64,000 nt of DNA, taken from the NCBI GenBank assembly GCA_018907035.1, contig JACCIC010000378.1:1-64000 (forward strand). Direction: 5' to 3'. The translations under genes were made by a program, and so were the position numbers. The stretch's first letter is position 1; each line of letters starts with the position of its first letter. Shown here in pieces: positions 54,950 through 64,000 of the stretch. Below the pieces are notes generated by a model, which ran no database searches, had not been told where the DNA came from, and saw only the letters and a program-made list of their open reading frames with translations. This DNA is from Sycobia sp. Sy_11 (Eukaryota; Arthropoda; Insecta; Hymenoptera; Epichrysomallidae).

Positions 54950-55670
54950 TTATAATAATGGAATCATAAGTAACAGTATAATTATAATTTTACTTATAAT
55001 TTCATATATTAGCAATATGCGCTATTTGTTGCCTGAAATGTAAACACATAAAAGAGAATAACTTTCTGCTTTTCTTGGGAATAACTTTCTCTTTTTCTTG
55101 GTATTTCAAAATTGAAATAACAGCACAGTAAAGGATAAATTTAGTAATTACATAAATAAAAGTAGAAGGTCGAGGTCAAATACCTCTTAAACTTAGTGTG
55201 TTTACATATAAGATAAACAGCCTTTTCTGAAAATCTTTACATACAGTACCAGTTATTCGAATATAAATTATTTATATATAATTCATATATTAATTACATA
55301 TTATCTTAAATTACTGATATCATATTTAAATTTATACGTATATTTTTCATATGCTCCATATATATATATCTTATTTACATTTAACTTATCTTGATATTCT
55401 GTCTGTCCTTTCTCGTCACTTACGTCCCTAAATATTTATTAACTTATTATATTAAATATGTATCGTTTCCTCTCTTATTATGTATAAAAGCACATGAATA
55501 CCGTATCGTCCCTGCCTCTTTTGCACCTTTTTATAATGTTACATATAACCCTCAGAAGAACGTAAAAGATGGTATTATTCTAAACATCTACTTTCACAAA
55601 TGATTCATCAGGATATTCAGAAGAAACAACATATACATAAATAAATTTGGAAATTAGAAGAGATCAATGA
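54486..55670. other. Copy C leader, mostly AT-rich
   Basis: No gene is visible; a (TA)n tract lies at 54917-54945. The Gag N-terminus and the first half of the capsid are missing. The join to gag near 55671 corresponds to position 2771 in copy A. Confidence 0.6.
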
Positions 55671-56708
55671 AATCTCAGCCCGCATCTGGGCCAGACCCCT
55701 ATACAAACAATGGCGTACCCTGGAAGAATTCAAGGCAGCGCTGCGCCGTCAATTTCAGCCTATCGACTACACTCTACGCCTCGAAGAGGAATTGCGTGAC
55801 AGAACGCAAGGCTCGAAAGAGCTCATCGGCTCATACCTCAGAGGAATACGCGTCCTGCTGGACAAAATGTCCCCTGCACTAACACTGAAAGCGCAGCTTG
55901 ACAGAATATATAGAAACCTGCATCCATCATACATGGAAAAGATCGATAGAAACGAGTTCCAGTCCATCGACGAGCTGCAATTGTTGGGTCAGCAAATCGA
56001 GCTGAAGAGCGAGCGCACGAAACGGTAGAAAGAACCGCCAGCACAAGATGAATGCATGGTGAGCACTGCGGCCTGCACTTCGTCAGAAAGGGCAAATCGA
56101 CGATGAAAAAACAACGGCCCCGAAGAAAACGGTCATTAGCCGACACCAGGGGCGACATCGTACGATCGCCCTCCCACAACTCACGGAGAGATACCAGAAG
56201 AGACAGTCCGTCTCCCATAGTCATCAGGGAAGCAACGGAAAAACGAACAGAAGAGAGTAGGCGACAAAGAAGTTCATCGCCACGGTATCGGTCACCGTCC
56301 CCCTACCATAGAAGATCACCCCCCTCACCTAGATACCCCTCACCTGTATCGGCATCACGTCCCAGCAACCCCTCTCGAAGTCCACCACATAGCCAAGACC
56401 GTGAATCACGGAGAAGGAGAACACCTGACCATCAATACCGATCACCTAACAGAGACGATTATAGGTACCATTCGTACAGATCGCCTGATAGAAGAGATCG
56501 GGAATATCGTTCCCCAGCACGAGAGAACGTTCTAGAGATGGACCGCAGCGGGAGGATGACAGGCCCTGCTGGACCTGTAAGAAACCAGGGCATTGAGCAG
56601 ACAGATGCCCTGATAGACGAAAAGTCTATTGTTACCATTGTGACGAGAACAATGTAACAACACTGAACTGTCCCCGCTGCAGCCCACGAAAAATCTCGGG
56701 AAAGGAGT
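55671..56708 (+). pseudogene. gag: Gag remnant, copy C
   Basis: The remnant starts inside the capsid region (ARIWARPLYKQW equivalent), continues through LRRQFQPIDYTLRLEEEL to a TAG at 56026-56028, then the RS/SP-rich linker in another frame (YRSPSPYHRRSPPSPRYPS). The nucleocapsid keeps CWTCKKPGH followed by a stop in place of Trp, then ADRC and CYHC ... CPRC. Against copy A it has lost the N-terminal half and has several frameshifts. The frameshift heptamer reads GGGAAAG. Confidence 0.88.
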
Positions 56709-58720
56709 AAGGGACGAGGATACTGGAGTCGAACTCGATAATCCCAGCAACACGATTCCACACATCACTGACGATGAATACGACTGCCCCAGAGCCAGGG
56801 ACGTTACTAACACATATCCCAACATCCAGGCATCTGAGGAAGAAAATAGATTCTTCCTCAACATTGAGCTGATGGGGAAAATATTCCCAGCGCTGATCGA
56901 CCCTGGCGCTCGGAAATCCTACGTAGGCCCTGGTCCAGGCAAACTGGTAAAATCGGCCATAATACCAGTGCGTTCATAGATGCAGATGCCGGAAAAGTAT
57001 GTCCCGACGAAGGTGAGGTCGATCTGTTACTAACAATCGACAACCAACAACTTAAAACCTGCTTCAAGGTATCGGCTTCCTTGAACTACGCCATGATACT
57101 TGGCATGGACATACTTTCGTCGATAAAAATGACCATCAATTTTGCAGGCGCTACGTGGCACACGCCTTATAAAATCATCAGGCATTTCGTCACACAACAT
57201 CGTGACTCAACAGAAGCTATCACGGCTATCGCAGCCGTCAAGGGGGTAGTCCAACTAAAGGACGCAGACAAAAAAGGACTAGACCAAGTGCTACGGCACC
57301 TAATACCGGTAAATACCGGAACGCTGAAACTGGCGCGCATGCAGCCCTATTACATTGACACCAGGGGTACCGTCCCATCAAATAGTGTCTCCGACGAATA
57401 TCGGATAAGCTCCTTCAGCAGGCTCATGCGGAAATTGACCGACTGCTCGAGGAGGGTATTATAGAGCCGTCAGAAAACTCGTGGAGTAGCTGCCCGGTAA
57501 TCGTCCCTAAAAAGGACGGAAAAATAAGGTTCTGCATTGACTACCGGGCACTCAACGCCACCACTAAAAAGGACCCATACCCTCTTCCGCATATGGATGT
57601 CCTGCTGGACAATTTACGTGACGCGCGGTATCTGACTAAAATAGATCTCAGTCAGGCTTACCATCAGATACCGCTTGAGGAGAGCAGCAAAGAGGTCACC
57701 GCCTATGCGGTCCCGCAGAAAGGCCTCTTTCAATATACGAGATTACCTTATGGGCTAACGAACGCCCCGGCCACCTTCCAGAGAGGTATGGACCTTGTCT
57801 TCGGGCCAGCGTGGCAATCAAACGTCTTCGTTTATATGGACGATATTATCGTCGCTACGAGGACCTTCGAGCAGCACCTTTAAGAGGTGAAAGCGGTACT
57901 CACCCGCTTGAACGAGATTGGCTTACAAATAAACAAGGAGAAGTCCGAGTTTTGCTGCCCGGAGGTCAAGTACTTAGGGTACATCGTAGATGCGGACGGT
58001 CTGCACACTGACCCCGACAAAATTCGCCCGGTGAGCGAATATCCAAGGCCTACCAAGCTGAGACAATTGAGTGCCTGTCTAGGCATGGTCGGGTGGTACG
58101 CTAGGTTCATAAAGGACTTAGCGGAAATCAAGCAGCCCCTCACTAAATTATTGAAGAAAAACATCCAGTGGCACTGGGGATCAGCGCAACAGGAAGCTTT
58201 CAATAAGCTCAGAATCCTGTTGACTCAAGCGCCTGTGCTAGCGCGCCCCGTGCAGAATAAACCGTACATCTTGCAAACAGATGCGAGCAATTACGCCTTA
58301 GGCGCAGTGCTAAGCCAAGAACATCACGGTGAAGAGCACCCAATTGCGTACGCAAGCAGGATATTGACACCAGCTGAGGTGAATTACACCGTCACCGAAA
58401 AGGAGTGCTTAGCCGTCCTGTGGGCAGTAGAAAAATTCCGCGGGTACCTACTCGGCGAGAAGTTCACTGTGATAACGGACCACAGCAGCCTCAAGTGGTT
58501 GCACACATTAAAGGACCCCACAGGACGCCTAGCTAGGTGGGCAACAGCACTCCAAGCTTACAACGTGGAAGTCGTCCACAGAAATGGAGCACTTCATCAC
58601 GTGCCAGACGCCCTATCAAGGCTCCCTCAACACACCGAGGCCTCTACGGCAACGCTCACCACCCTTGAAATGGACGATTGGTACATCAACCCACACCCCA
58701 ATACCCAAAACTTAGAATAG
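56700..58720 (+). pseudogene. pol: Pol remnant, copy C: PR, RT and RNase H
   Basis: The protease has ALIDPGARKSY, as in copy A, then an in-frame stop near 56978. The frame changes around 57000 and 57380. The RT palm from 57593 has KIDLSQAYHQI and YMDDIIVAT, with a TAA at 57881 replacing an Arg codon. From 57887 the frame is open for 277 codons to 58720 and contains an RNase H with all four acidic positions (TDASNYALG, KECLAVLWAV, TDHSSLKW, VPDALSRLP). After EMDDWY the sequence jumps directly into ORF3; integrase is absent. Confidence 0.92.
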
Positions 58721-60037
58721 TTAGCTCAAGATGAGCATGCCCGTCCGCAAAGACGTAAAACTACCGAAACCGCAGAAACTAACACCATCTGTAAACGTCC
58801 GCAAAGACGTAAAACTACGGAAACCGCAGAAACTAACACCATCTGCGAACGTCCGCAAAGACGTAAAACTACCGATAACGCAGAAAACAACACCTTCTGC
58901 AACCGTCCGCAAAGACGTAAAACTACAGAAACCGCAGAAACTAACACCATCTGCGAACGTCCGCAAAGACGTAAAACTACGGAAGCTCAAGAAGAGCACG
59001 CCCATCAAGATGTAGAAACCGTTAAGAACAGTCCGTTACCGTATAGGCCAGGGCCAAGCATTTTCAAGCGACCACCTCCTCAAAAGACACACAAATCCAG
59101 AAGTGTGCAAAAAGTGATGTATGTGAGCACCCCGGAATATGGTGACGTGCGATTATATTGTGGAGACCGATGCGCATTTATGCGGTCTGTCGCGACACAG
59201 CAGTCAGAGACACAACACCACCTAACCGCACACGATGCTCACGACACCACCGAGGGAAGATGCATCATTCCGTCGAAATACAAGAAGACAACAGATGCTG
59301 ATGTCGCAAAATTCCCCCAAGTAGCCCCACCACAAGAAATTACCCCCATATCGCGCCCCTATACCGTCACACCACCCCATATTCCCAAACATAGCAACGG
59401 AGGCAACAGAAAATTTAATCCGTTCACGATACCACCACAAGAAAATAAGGAAACAGAAACAAGCCCAGTGGCCAGCTTGAATAACTCAACAGAAGAAGAA
59501 ACCATTGAGACAATTATCCCTGGAAACAAGAAGTAAATTCCCAGGCTTAATGGATCCCCTTGTCGAACTACCCCCCAATTTTATACCGCCCATACGGCGC
59601 CACCCTTCGATCCCCACAACGCCACATCCAGGTCTCGGAAGTCTGCGAAATAGGTCCTTCACGGGCCCAGCGCAACTGAAGGCTCGGACCGTGGCGAGGC
59701 AGCAGCATCGCACTGCTGGAATTGTAACGAAGAAAAACGCTACAACGCCTGCCCACACCCTAGGTCCAAGAAATTTTGTTACAGGTGTGGCAGAGCTAAC
59801 ATAGACATTCGCACATGCACATCCTGGGAGCGGGAGAATGTTAGATGTGTAGAGAAGACGATACGTCAGGTGTCAGAATTGATGGTGGTGCCAGAAGGTA
59901 TGGCGATCGTGTACGAGGAAGTGACGGGTCCGCCGCCAATGATGGAACAAGCCATCAGGCAAGCAGCAGCCGCTGCGGAAGCTCAGCAACCACTGCTTAT
60001 AATAATGCCGGGAGCGACAGTCTATTTAAATAAATAG
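58721..60037 (+). pseudogene. ORF3 distal part, copy C
   Basis: The deletion places the ORF3 repeats in the pol frame just after a TAG (58718-58720). Five PQRRKTT units (58742-58981) are followed by LPYRPGPSI, the central block (YVSTPEYGDVRLYCGDRC, about 59115-59175) and a Pro-rich linker up to TAA 59534-59536. A frameshift then leads to the knuckle region (CWNCNEE ... CPHPRSKKFCYRCG). The first knuckle has lost Gly-His and the last Cys is Trp. The tail reaches IIMPGATVYLNK and a TAG at 60035-60037, which defines the natural ORF3 end. Confidence 0.8.
58742..58995 (+). repeat. 54-bp coding repeat (RPQRRKTT units), copy C
   Basis: Units start at 58742, 58796, 58850, 58904 and 58958, exactly 54 bases apart. 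The unit peptide is RPQRRKTTETAETNTICE. The near-identical units indicate more recent homogenisation than in copy A, where spacing varies. Confidence 0.92.
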
Positions 60038-60059
60038 GCCGCCGGTCGCTGAGTTCCCA

Positions 60060-60300
60060 CGCTGCCGCAGAATACACATATATAAATGGCACACATATAA
60101 ATAACGCCCAGCCCATATGTATAGAATGGCGCGAGAACAGTGAGTACATACACATAAATGGCGCGAACAGATGAAACTAAATATAAAAACTAAATATTAA
60201 ATGGCGCGTGAATAGGGGCACACACATATTAAATGGCGCGCGAACAGGAGGACATACGTATAAAACGCGCGAAGAATGGCGCGCAGTCAGGTTTATACTA
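60060..60300 (+). repeat. Degenerate ATGGCGCG tandem repeats, copy C 3' region
   Basis: About eight imperfect units with TATAAATGGCGCG and AACAGGAGTACATA-like words. The homologous tract in copy A is longer. Confidence 0.75.
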
Positions 60301-60601
60301 TAACAAATAGCGCCTCTCGTGAGATGTAGCAACGCAGAAATTGAAGAAGATGTAGTGTCCGTAACCTTTTTTTCCCCTAAGGCCATCCCCATGATTCCCC
60401 CACCACGTCCCAAGCGAGAAAACGGTGCCTATATATCACCATGGAAAATATATATGGAGTAAGTGCGGATCGTGTTAAGGGATGATCTGGAAAAATGAAA
60501 GAGAAAAGGACATTAGAGCCAACCCCTCAGCCGAGATACAGTGATGGCACAGCGTCGGTGGGTGAGGACGAAAGCAATAGCACTAGTTAGAAGAGCGCAC
60601 A

Positions 60602-60791
60602 ATGGCTCCCATAGTAACTAGGCTATTTGCTCGCCCCACCAACGCCGTAGCAACCCCCAATAATTGGAACGTCACTAACGACGACAATCATTTCCAGCGA
60701 ACACGCGACAAGCAGAAGAAGAAGAAACAATTCGCAAGAACGAAAGTGAAATGCTTGCGAAAACAACGCAGAAGCGAGCGTTAGAAACCTG
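60602..60791 (+). pseudogene. Small 3' ORF, copy C (frameshifted)
   Basis: This is the counterpart of 9793-9981 in copy A. The start MAPIVTRLFARPTNAV is kept; an extra base near 60660 moves the conserved charged end (EEEETIRKNESEM, KRALET, stop) into another frame. No function is known. Confidence 0.35.
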
Positions 60792-61088
60792 ATTATGTAT
60801 TTAGGATAGGATTTATAATAATATTAGTTATAGTTTTTTGTTATTTTAAATTACTTTTCTTTTGTTTCTCCTTTATACCCAAGCGAAGGGTAAACCAATG
60901 GTCATCGTGCTTCCCCAAATCGTGTATAATCCCCTACCGTGTTCTCGTCAAAGAATGTACAATCCCTTACCGTATTTAGTCAATCATGTATTATTTCCTA
61001 CAGTGTTCCCCGAAGTATACATGCAACGTTCGCGTCTCGCGCATCACCACCATTCAAACTCCTTCGCGACCACGCGCCCATCTGCGGT

Positions 61089-61103
61089 TTGGGAGGGGGA
61101 GTT
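61089..61103 (+). other. Polypurine tract, copy C
   Basis: GGGAGGGGGAGTT lies directly before TGTAAC of the 3' LTR. Confidence 0.85.
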
Positions 61104-62153
61104 TGTAACTACCCGAACGGCGGTGGTAGGTTAGAGCGCTCGTGTCAAACCGCGAGTGTTCGTGTGAGTTCGCGAAACGATACGCGCGAGCCGCGAGGGC
61201 GCTGGAAGCGCAACTGTACGTATGAAGTTCGGAATGAACTTCACTTGCACTTTCTCTTTCGTCCCTGGACTTCATACTTTTTCGACGCACGAAACTTTTT
61301 CGCGGTGACGAATTACAAGTTTGCCTTGGCGTAAACTCCGTGTGAGCACATCGGAGACGAGGGAAAGATACGCGGCGACATCCCCGCGGCAACCTCGGAC
61401 AGTGAGAGCACTAGCGCCTACGCGCTACCGTTTGTGTATCGTCGCGAGCCAGCGACGCCATCAGCAGCTACGAGCCGCAGCCACGCGCAACCGCAGAGCC
61501 ATCAGCGAGAAGAGAGAGAGCGCGCACCCGGTCGCTCTGACACCAGGCGACAGCAGCGAGCACCAGCGAGCATCAGGGAGCTTTCGGCCAGCGACAACAT
61601 CGTCGCCGTCGGCGGCAAGTAGCCTTATACTTTTTGTCGTAATTATTCATGTGTGCATATAGCTAGGCTCCTGGCCCACCGCCGCGCCCGCTTAATCTCA
61701 ATTGTCAGGTGTATATCGCGCATAGCCACGTAAATGTTCTATCGTTATTCCATTTTGTAATTTTATGCGGTAGTAAATGATTTCGCGTGTGAATCGCATT
61801 TAATCTATAGTATGTAATCTTCTAATGTACCGTCGTTCCCACGTGTGTTATATCGAAAGCATCCCGTTCCGTTTCCCCCGTCCCTGAGTATTTTGTACGA
61901 TTAAGTAGTTTTATAAATCATTAACGTAGCGTCGCGGAACCCACAACGAGTACATAGCGTATGTATTACTTTATTGTTGTAAATAGTCTTTTTGTATAAA
62001 TAAATGTTAATATTTTCATAATCCGATAAAGTCACTCGCGTAGTTCATTTCTCGTTCCCCGTCCCCTTTCCAGCGGAGGGCACAACCAGCAGCGTGGAAG
62101 AGTCCACACACACATGCACACAAATAGTAAGTAATAACCCGATTTTGGGGTTA
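61104..62153 (+). repeat. 3' LTR of copy C
   Basis: It matches the 5' LTR along its length. About eight differences occur in the first 180 bases, and fewer later. The CAG (62073) / GTAAGTAA (62127) pair and the terminal ATAACCC/GGGTTA hairpin are kept. (TA)n follows. Confidence 0.9.

Positions 62154-62154
<1 letters not shown>

Positions 62155-62189
<35 letters not shown>
62155..62189. repeat. (TA)n tract at the right border of copy C
   Basis: A TA run beginning one base after the LTR. Confidence 0.95.
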
Positions 62190-62192
<3 letters not shown>

Positions 62193-62487
62193 GTGTTAAT
62201 AATATTCTTTTCTAATTATAAATTAAATACAGCGGGTGAACTCGTTTTAGGACACCCATTGTATATGCTGGAATGTGCGCGCCAGTATTGAGACTTGCAC
62301 ATTCCCCTACCGCAGTATTCGCTGCTGGCGTTCGCGCGTGTCGTTCAACGACTGTACTCTCAGTAGTGTGTGTACGGGCATGTCTTAGAGAGAGATAGCT
62401 GCCACCGGCCTAATACGCTTGGCGCGGCTCTCTCTCGCCGTGCGAGGTGTATTCCCTCTAACGTACTTTTCGTACTTAAGCTTAGTG

Positions 62488-62538
<51 letters not shown>

Positions 62539-63109
62539 ACGTATTGCGTTCTCTCTCTACGCTTCGGTTTTCGCGGTAGTCGTCGCGACCTTTGCCTGCT
62601 TTCGGTATCTTTATCACGTGTATAATATTACTTTTAGTTTTATATTTAATATATTATATTAAGCTAAATTTCGGATTAGCTTATAATTATTTTCGTATGA
62701 GCTACAAGAATACATAATTTATTCGTGTATTGGTTATTCTGTGTTTTCGCGATAATAAAAGTGAAATTCGTATAACGGTTGTGATATATTTGCGCGGCCA
62801 AATTTGTGCTCGTCGAAAATTTTAAATCTGTAAGACGTATGCCAGATCACGATGTTGTAACCAGAAACGAGGTGAAGACATATTATATTGTTTTGAAGAA
62901 AAGGCGTTATATCACACAAACTTTGTCGTTACCATAATGGTTACAAAAATTAATGTAAAAAATCATCTTAACAGATATACTTTATTACATTTTGTAAAAA
63001 ATTATGTAAAAACTAGACTGTAAAACAAAAAAATTATGTAATATTTTATTATAATAAAGATTTATAATTATGATTATTAATATTTTTATAATTATTGTTG
63101 TTGTTATTA

Positions 63110-63150
<41 letters not shown>

Positions 63151-63388
63151 CACACATTAAAATTTGGCTAAATTCTTCGCGCGGTCCCGCCCCACTCTTA
63201 TTAGCTCAGGAAAATGCGAGTCTAGCACGCGCGTCTTATCAGCTTATTCACGCGCATTCCCAGCCGCCCCCTCACGCGCTTATAGTTTATTACTGCGATC
63301 GACCGTTTTATTAGCTGGTTGAGGCGCGCTTCTCCGCACCGCGCCGCGGACCACGACACCGCGGTCTGCTGCTAAATTGTGGAATAAC
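62190..63388. other. Unassigned stretch with (GA)n and (TA)n tracts
   Basis: A (GA)n tract occupies 62491-62535 and a (TA)n tract about 63116-63149. The stretch 63170-63388 is GC-rich. No gene is recognised. Confidence 0.45.
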
Positions 63389-64000
63389 GCGTGTGGTCCC
63401 ACTGGTTGCGGTAAAACAATTTTTGTAAAAAGATGTTTATCTCATTTACCTGTAGTATTCAACGCTCATTTTGACCGCGTTCTTTTTTACTATGCCGAAT
63501 GACAAGAGGCCTACACGACAGATTTCAGACCGAATGGCGGTGCACGTCTAGAATTTGGGGAAGGACTACCACACCCGAGCGATTACTCGTACGATAACGA
63601 ATAGAAAAAGCTACTCATACTAGACGATTTCATGCGTGAGTCATCGAATGATATAATTTTCGATTTATTTACAAAGGGTAGTCACCATAAAAATATAAGC
63701 TTTATTTTCATAACCCAGAATATATTTCACAAAGGTAAAGCGGAACGGGATATAAGTTTAAATACAAAGTACATAGTTATTCTCAAAAACCCTCGCTATC
63801 CTGCTCAAATGCAAGATTTAATACCAAATTTATCCGGAAGATTCAAAATTTCTGCAAGAAGCCTACATGAACGCCACAAAGTATCCTCACTTTTCTTTGT
63901 TTCTAGATTTATCGCAAGGTGCCCTCGAACACTTTCGTGTACGTAGCTGCATATTTTCCGACGATGAGTAACATTATGTTTACGTTCCTAAACATCAGAA
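63389..64000 (+). pseudogene. Packaging ATPase remnant, Polinton/adintovirus-like (runs off the window)
   Basis: GPTGCGKT (63395-63418) is a Walker A motif and LLILDD (63611-63628) a Walker B motif in the same frame. Two stops lie between them. The frame from 63632 stays open to 63946 (FDLFTKGSHHKNISFIFITQN), the typical continuation of FtsK/HerA-type packaging ATPases in Polinton/adintovirus-like elements. A frameshift near 63890 moves the remainder (LDLSQGALEHF) to another frame. The N-terminus is missing: the sequence begins abruptly at the Walker A motif after GC-rich DNA. The minus-strand ATPase at 19.9-20.3 kb is a separate remnant. Confidence 0.75.

Larger units (their letters stand above)
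53415..62153 (+). mobile_element. Ty3/gypsy copy C with both LTRs, integrase deleted
   Basis: Two LTRs of 1049 and 1050 bp flank an internal region with a primer-binding site, truncated gag, protease, RT, complete RNase H, the distal part of ORF3, the 3' region and a polypurine tract. About 1.65 kb covering all of integrase and the ORF3 N-terminus is missing relative to copy A. Both outer borders are (TA)n. The LTRs differ at a few per cent of sites by eye, so the insertion is not very recent. Confidence 0.92.

Noticed and set aside
58742..58995. CRISPR array from regularly spaced repeats
   Set aside because: The 54-bp units are contiguous coding repeats without distinct spacers, and the genome is eukaryotic.

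Overview
The window looks like intergenic, repeat-dominated DNA of an insect, most likely a hymenopteran and perhaps an ant. The evidence is mariner D34D transposases, a BEL/Pao element, several Ty3/gypsy elements, a LINE RNase H tail, Polinton/adintovirus-like remnants and many (TA)n, (GA)n and (AAT)n tracts. I found no convincing host protein-coding gene. The species call is inference; there is no rRNA or host marker to anchor it.

Layout. 1-1.95 kb is AT-rich with an (AAT)n tract. 1.95-11.79 kb is a degenerate Ty3/gypsy element, copy A (+), with gag, pol, a third ORF (ORF3) in the env position, a repeat-rich 3' region and a 3' LTR. 12.3-16.98 kb is a second gypsy type, D (+), with its own accessory ORFs and a hairpin-rich LTR. 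17.05-18.13 kb is a solo LTR (E). 18.64-19.75 kb is a mariner. 19.86-23.55 kb holds decayed Polinton/adintovirus-like genes. 24.2-25.25 kb is a second mariner. 25.85-26.12 kb is a ~60-bp minisatellite. 26.36-27.75 kb is a solo LTR (G) with an exact TSD. 29.22-36.49 kb is a BEL/Pao element (-) inserted into a LINE RNase H region. 38.29-39.02 and 48.67-49.43 kb are Helitron-like or foldback elements with inverted minisatellite arms. 40.4-45.57 kb is copy B (-), a diverged relative of A. 47.74-48.53 and 49.53-50.54 kb are two (-) solo LTRs (H, F). 52.39-52.85 kb is a viral-type DNA polymerase B fragment. 53.41-62.15 kb is copy C (+), with both LTRs but no integrase. 63.39 kb to the window end is a packaging-ATPase remnant.

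How the pieces fit. Copies A, B and C belong to one gypsy group with an unusual set of parts: a Gag with an arginine/serine-rich region and a double zinc knuckle; a -1 frameshift heptamer at the gag stop (A); pol; then ORF3, which carries tandem PQRRKTT repeats, a strongly conserved central block and a second Gag-like double zinc knuckle. A conserved CCACAG acceptor lies just upstream of ORF3 in A and B, and a GTAAGT donor lies just inside the LTR 3' end, which suggests ORF3 is made from a spliced subgenomic RNA. Element D has the same plan with unrelated accessory ORFs. Most LTRs here end directly in (TA)n tracts and carry short hairpins at both ends. Two LTRs (D and G) hold arrays of hairpins whose loops are conserved while the stems differ, which I consider the most unexpected non-coding signal in the window.
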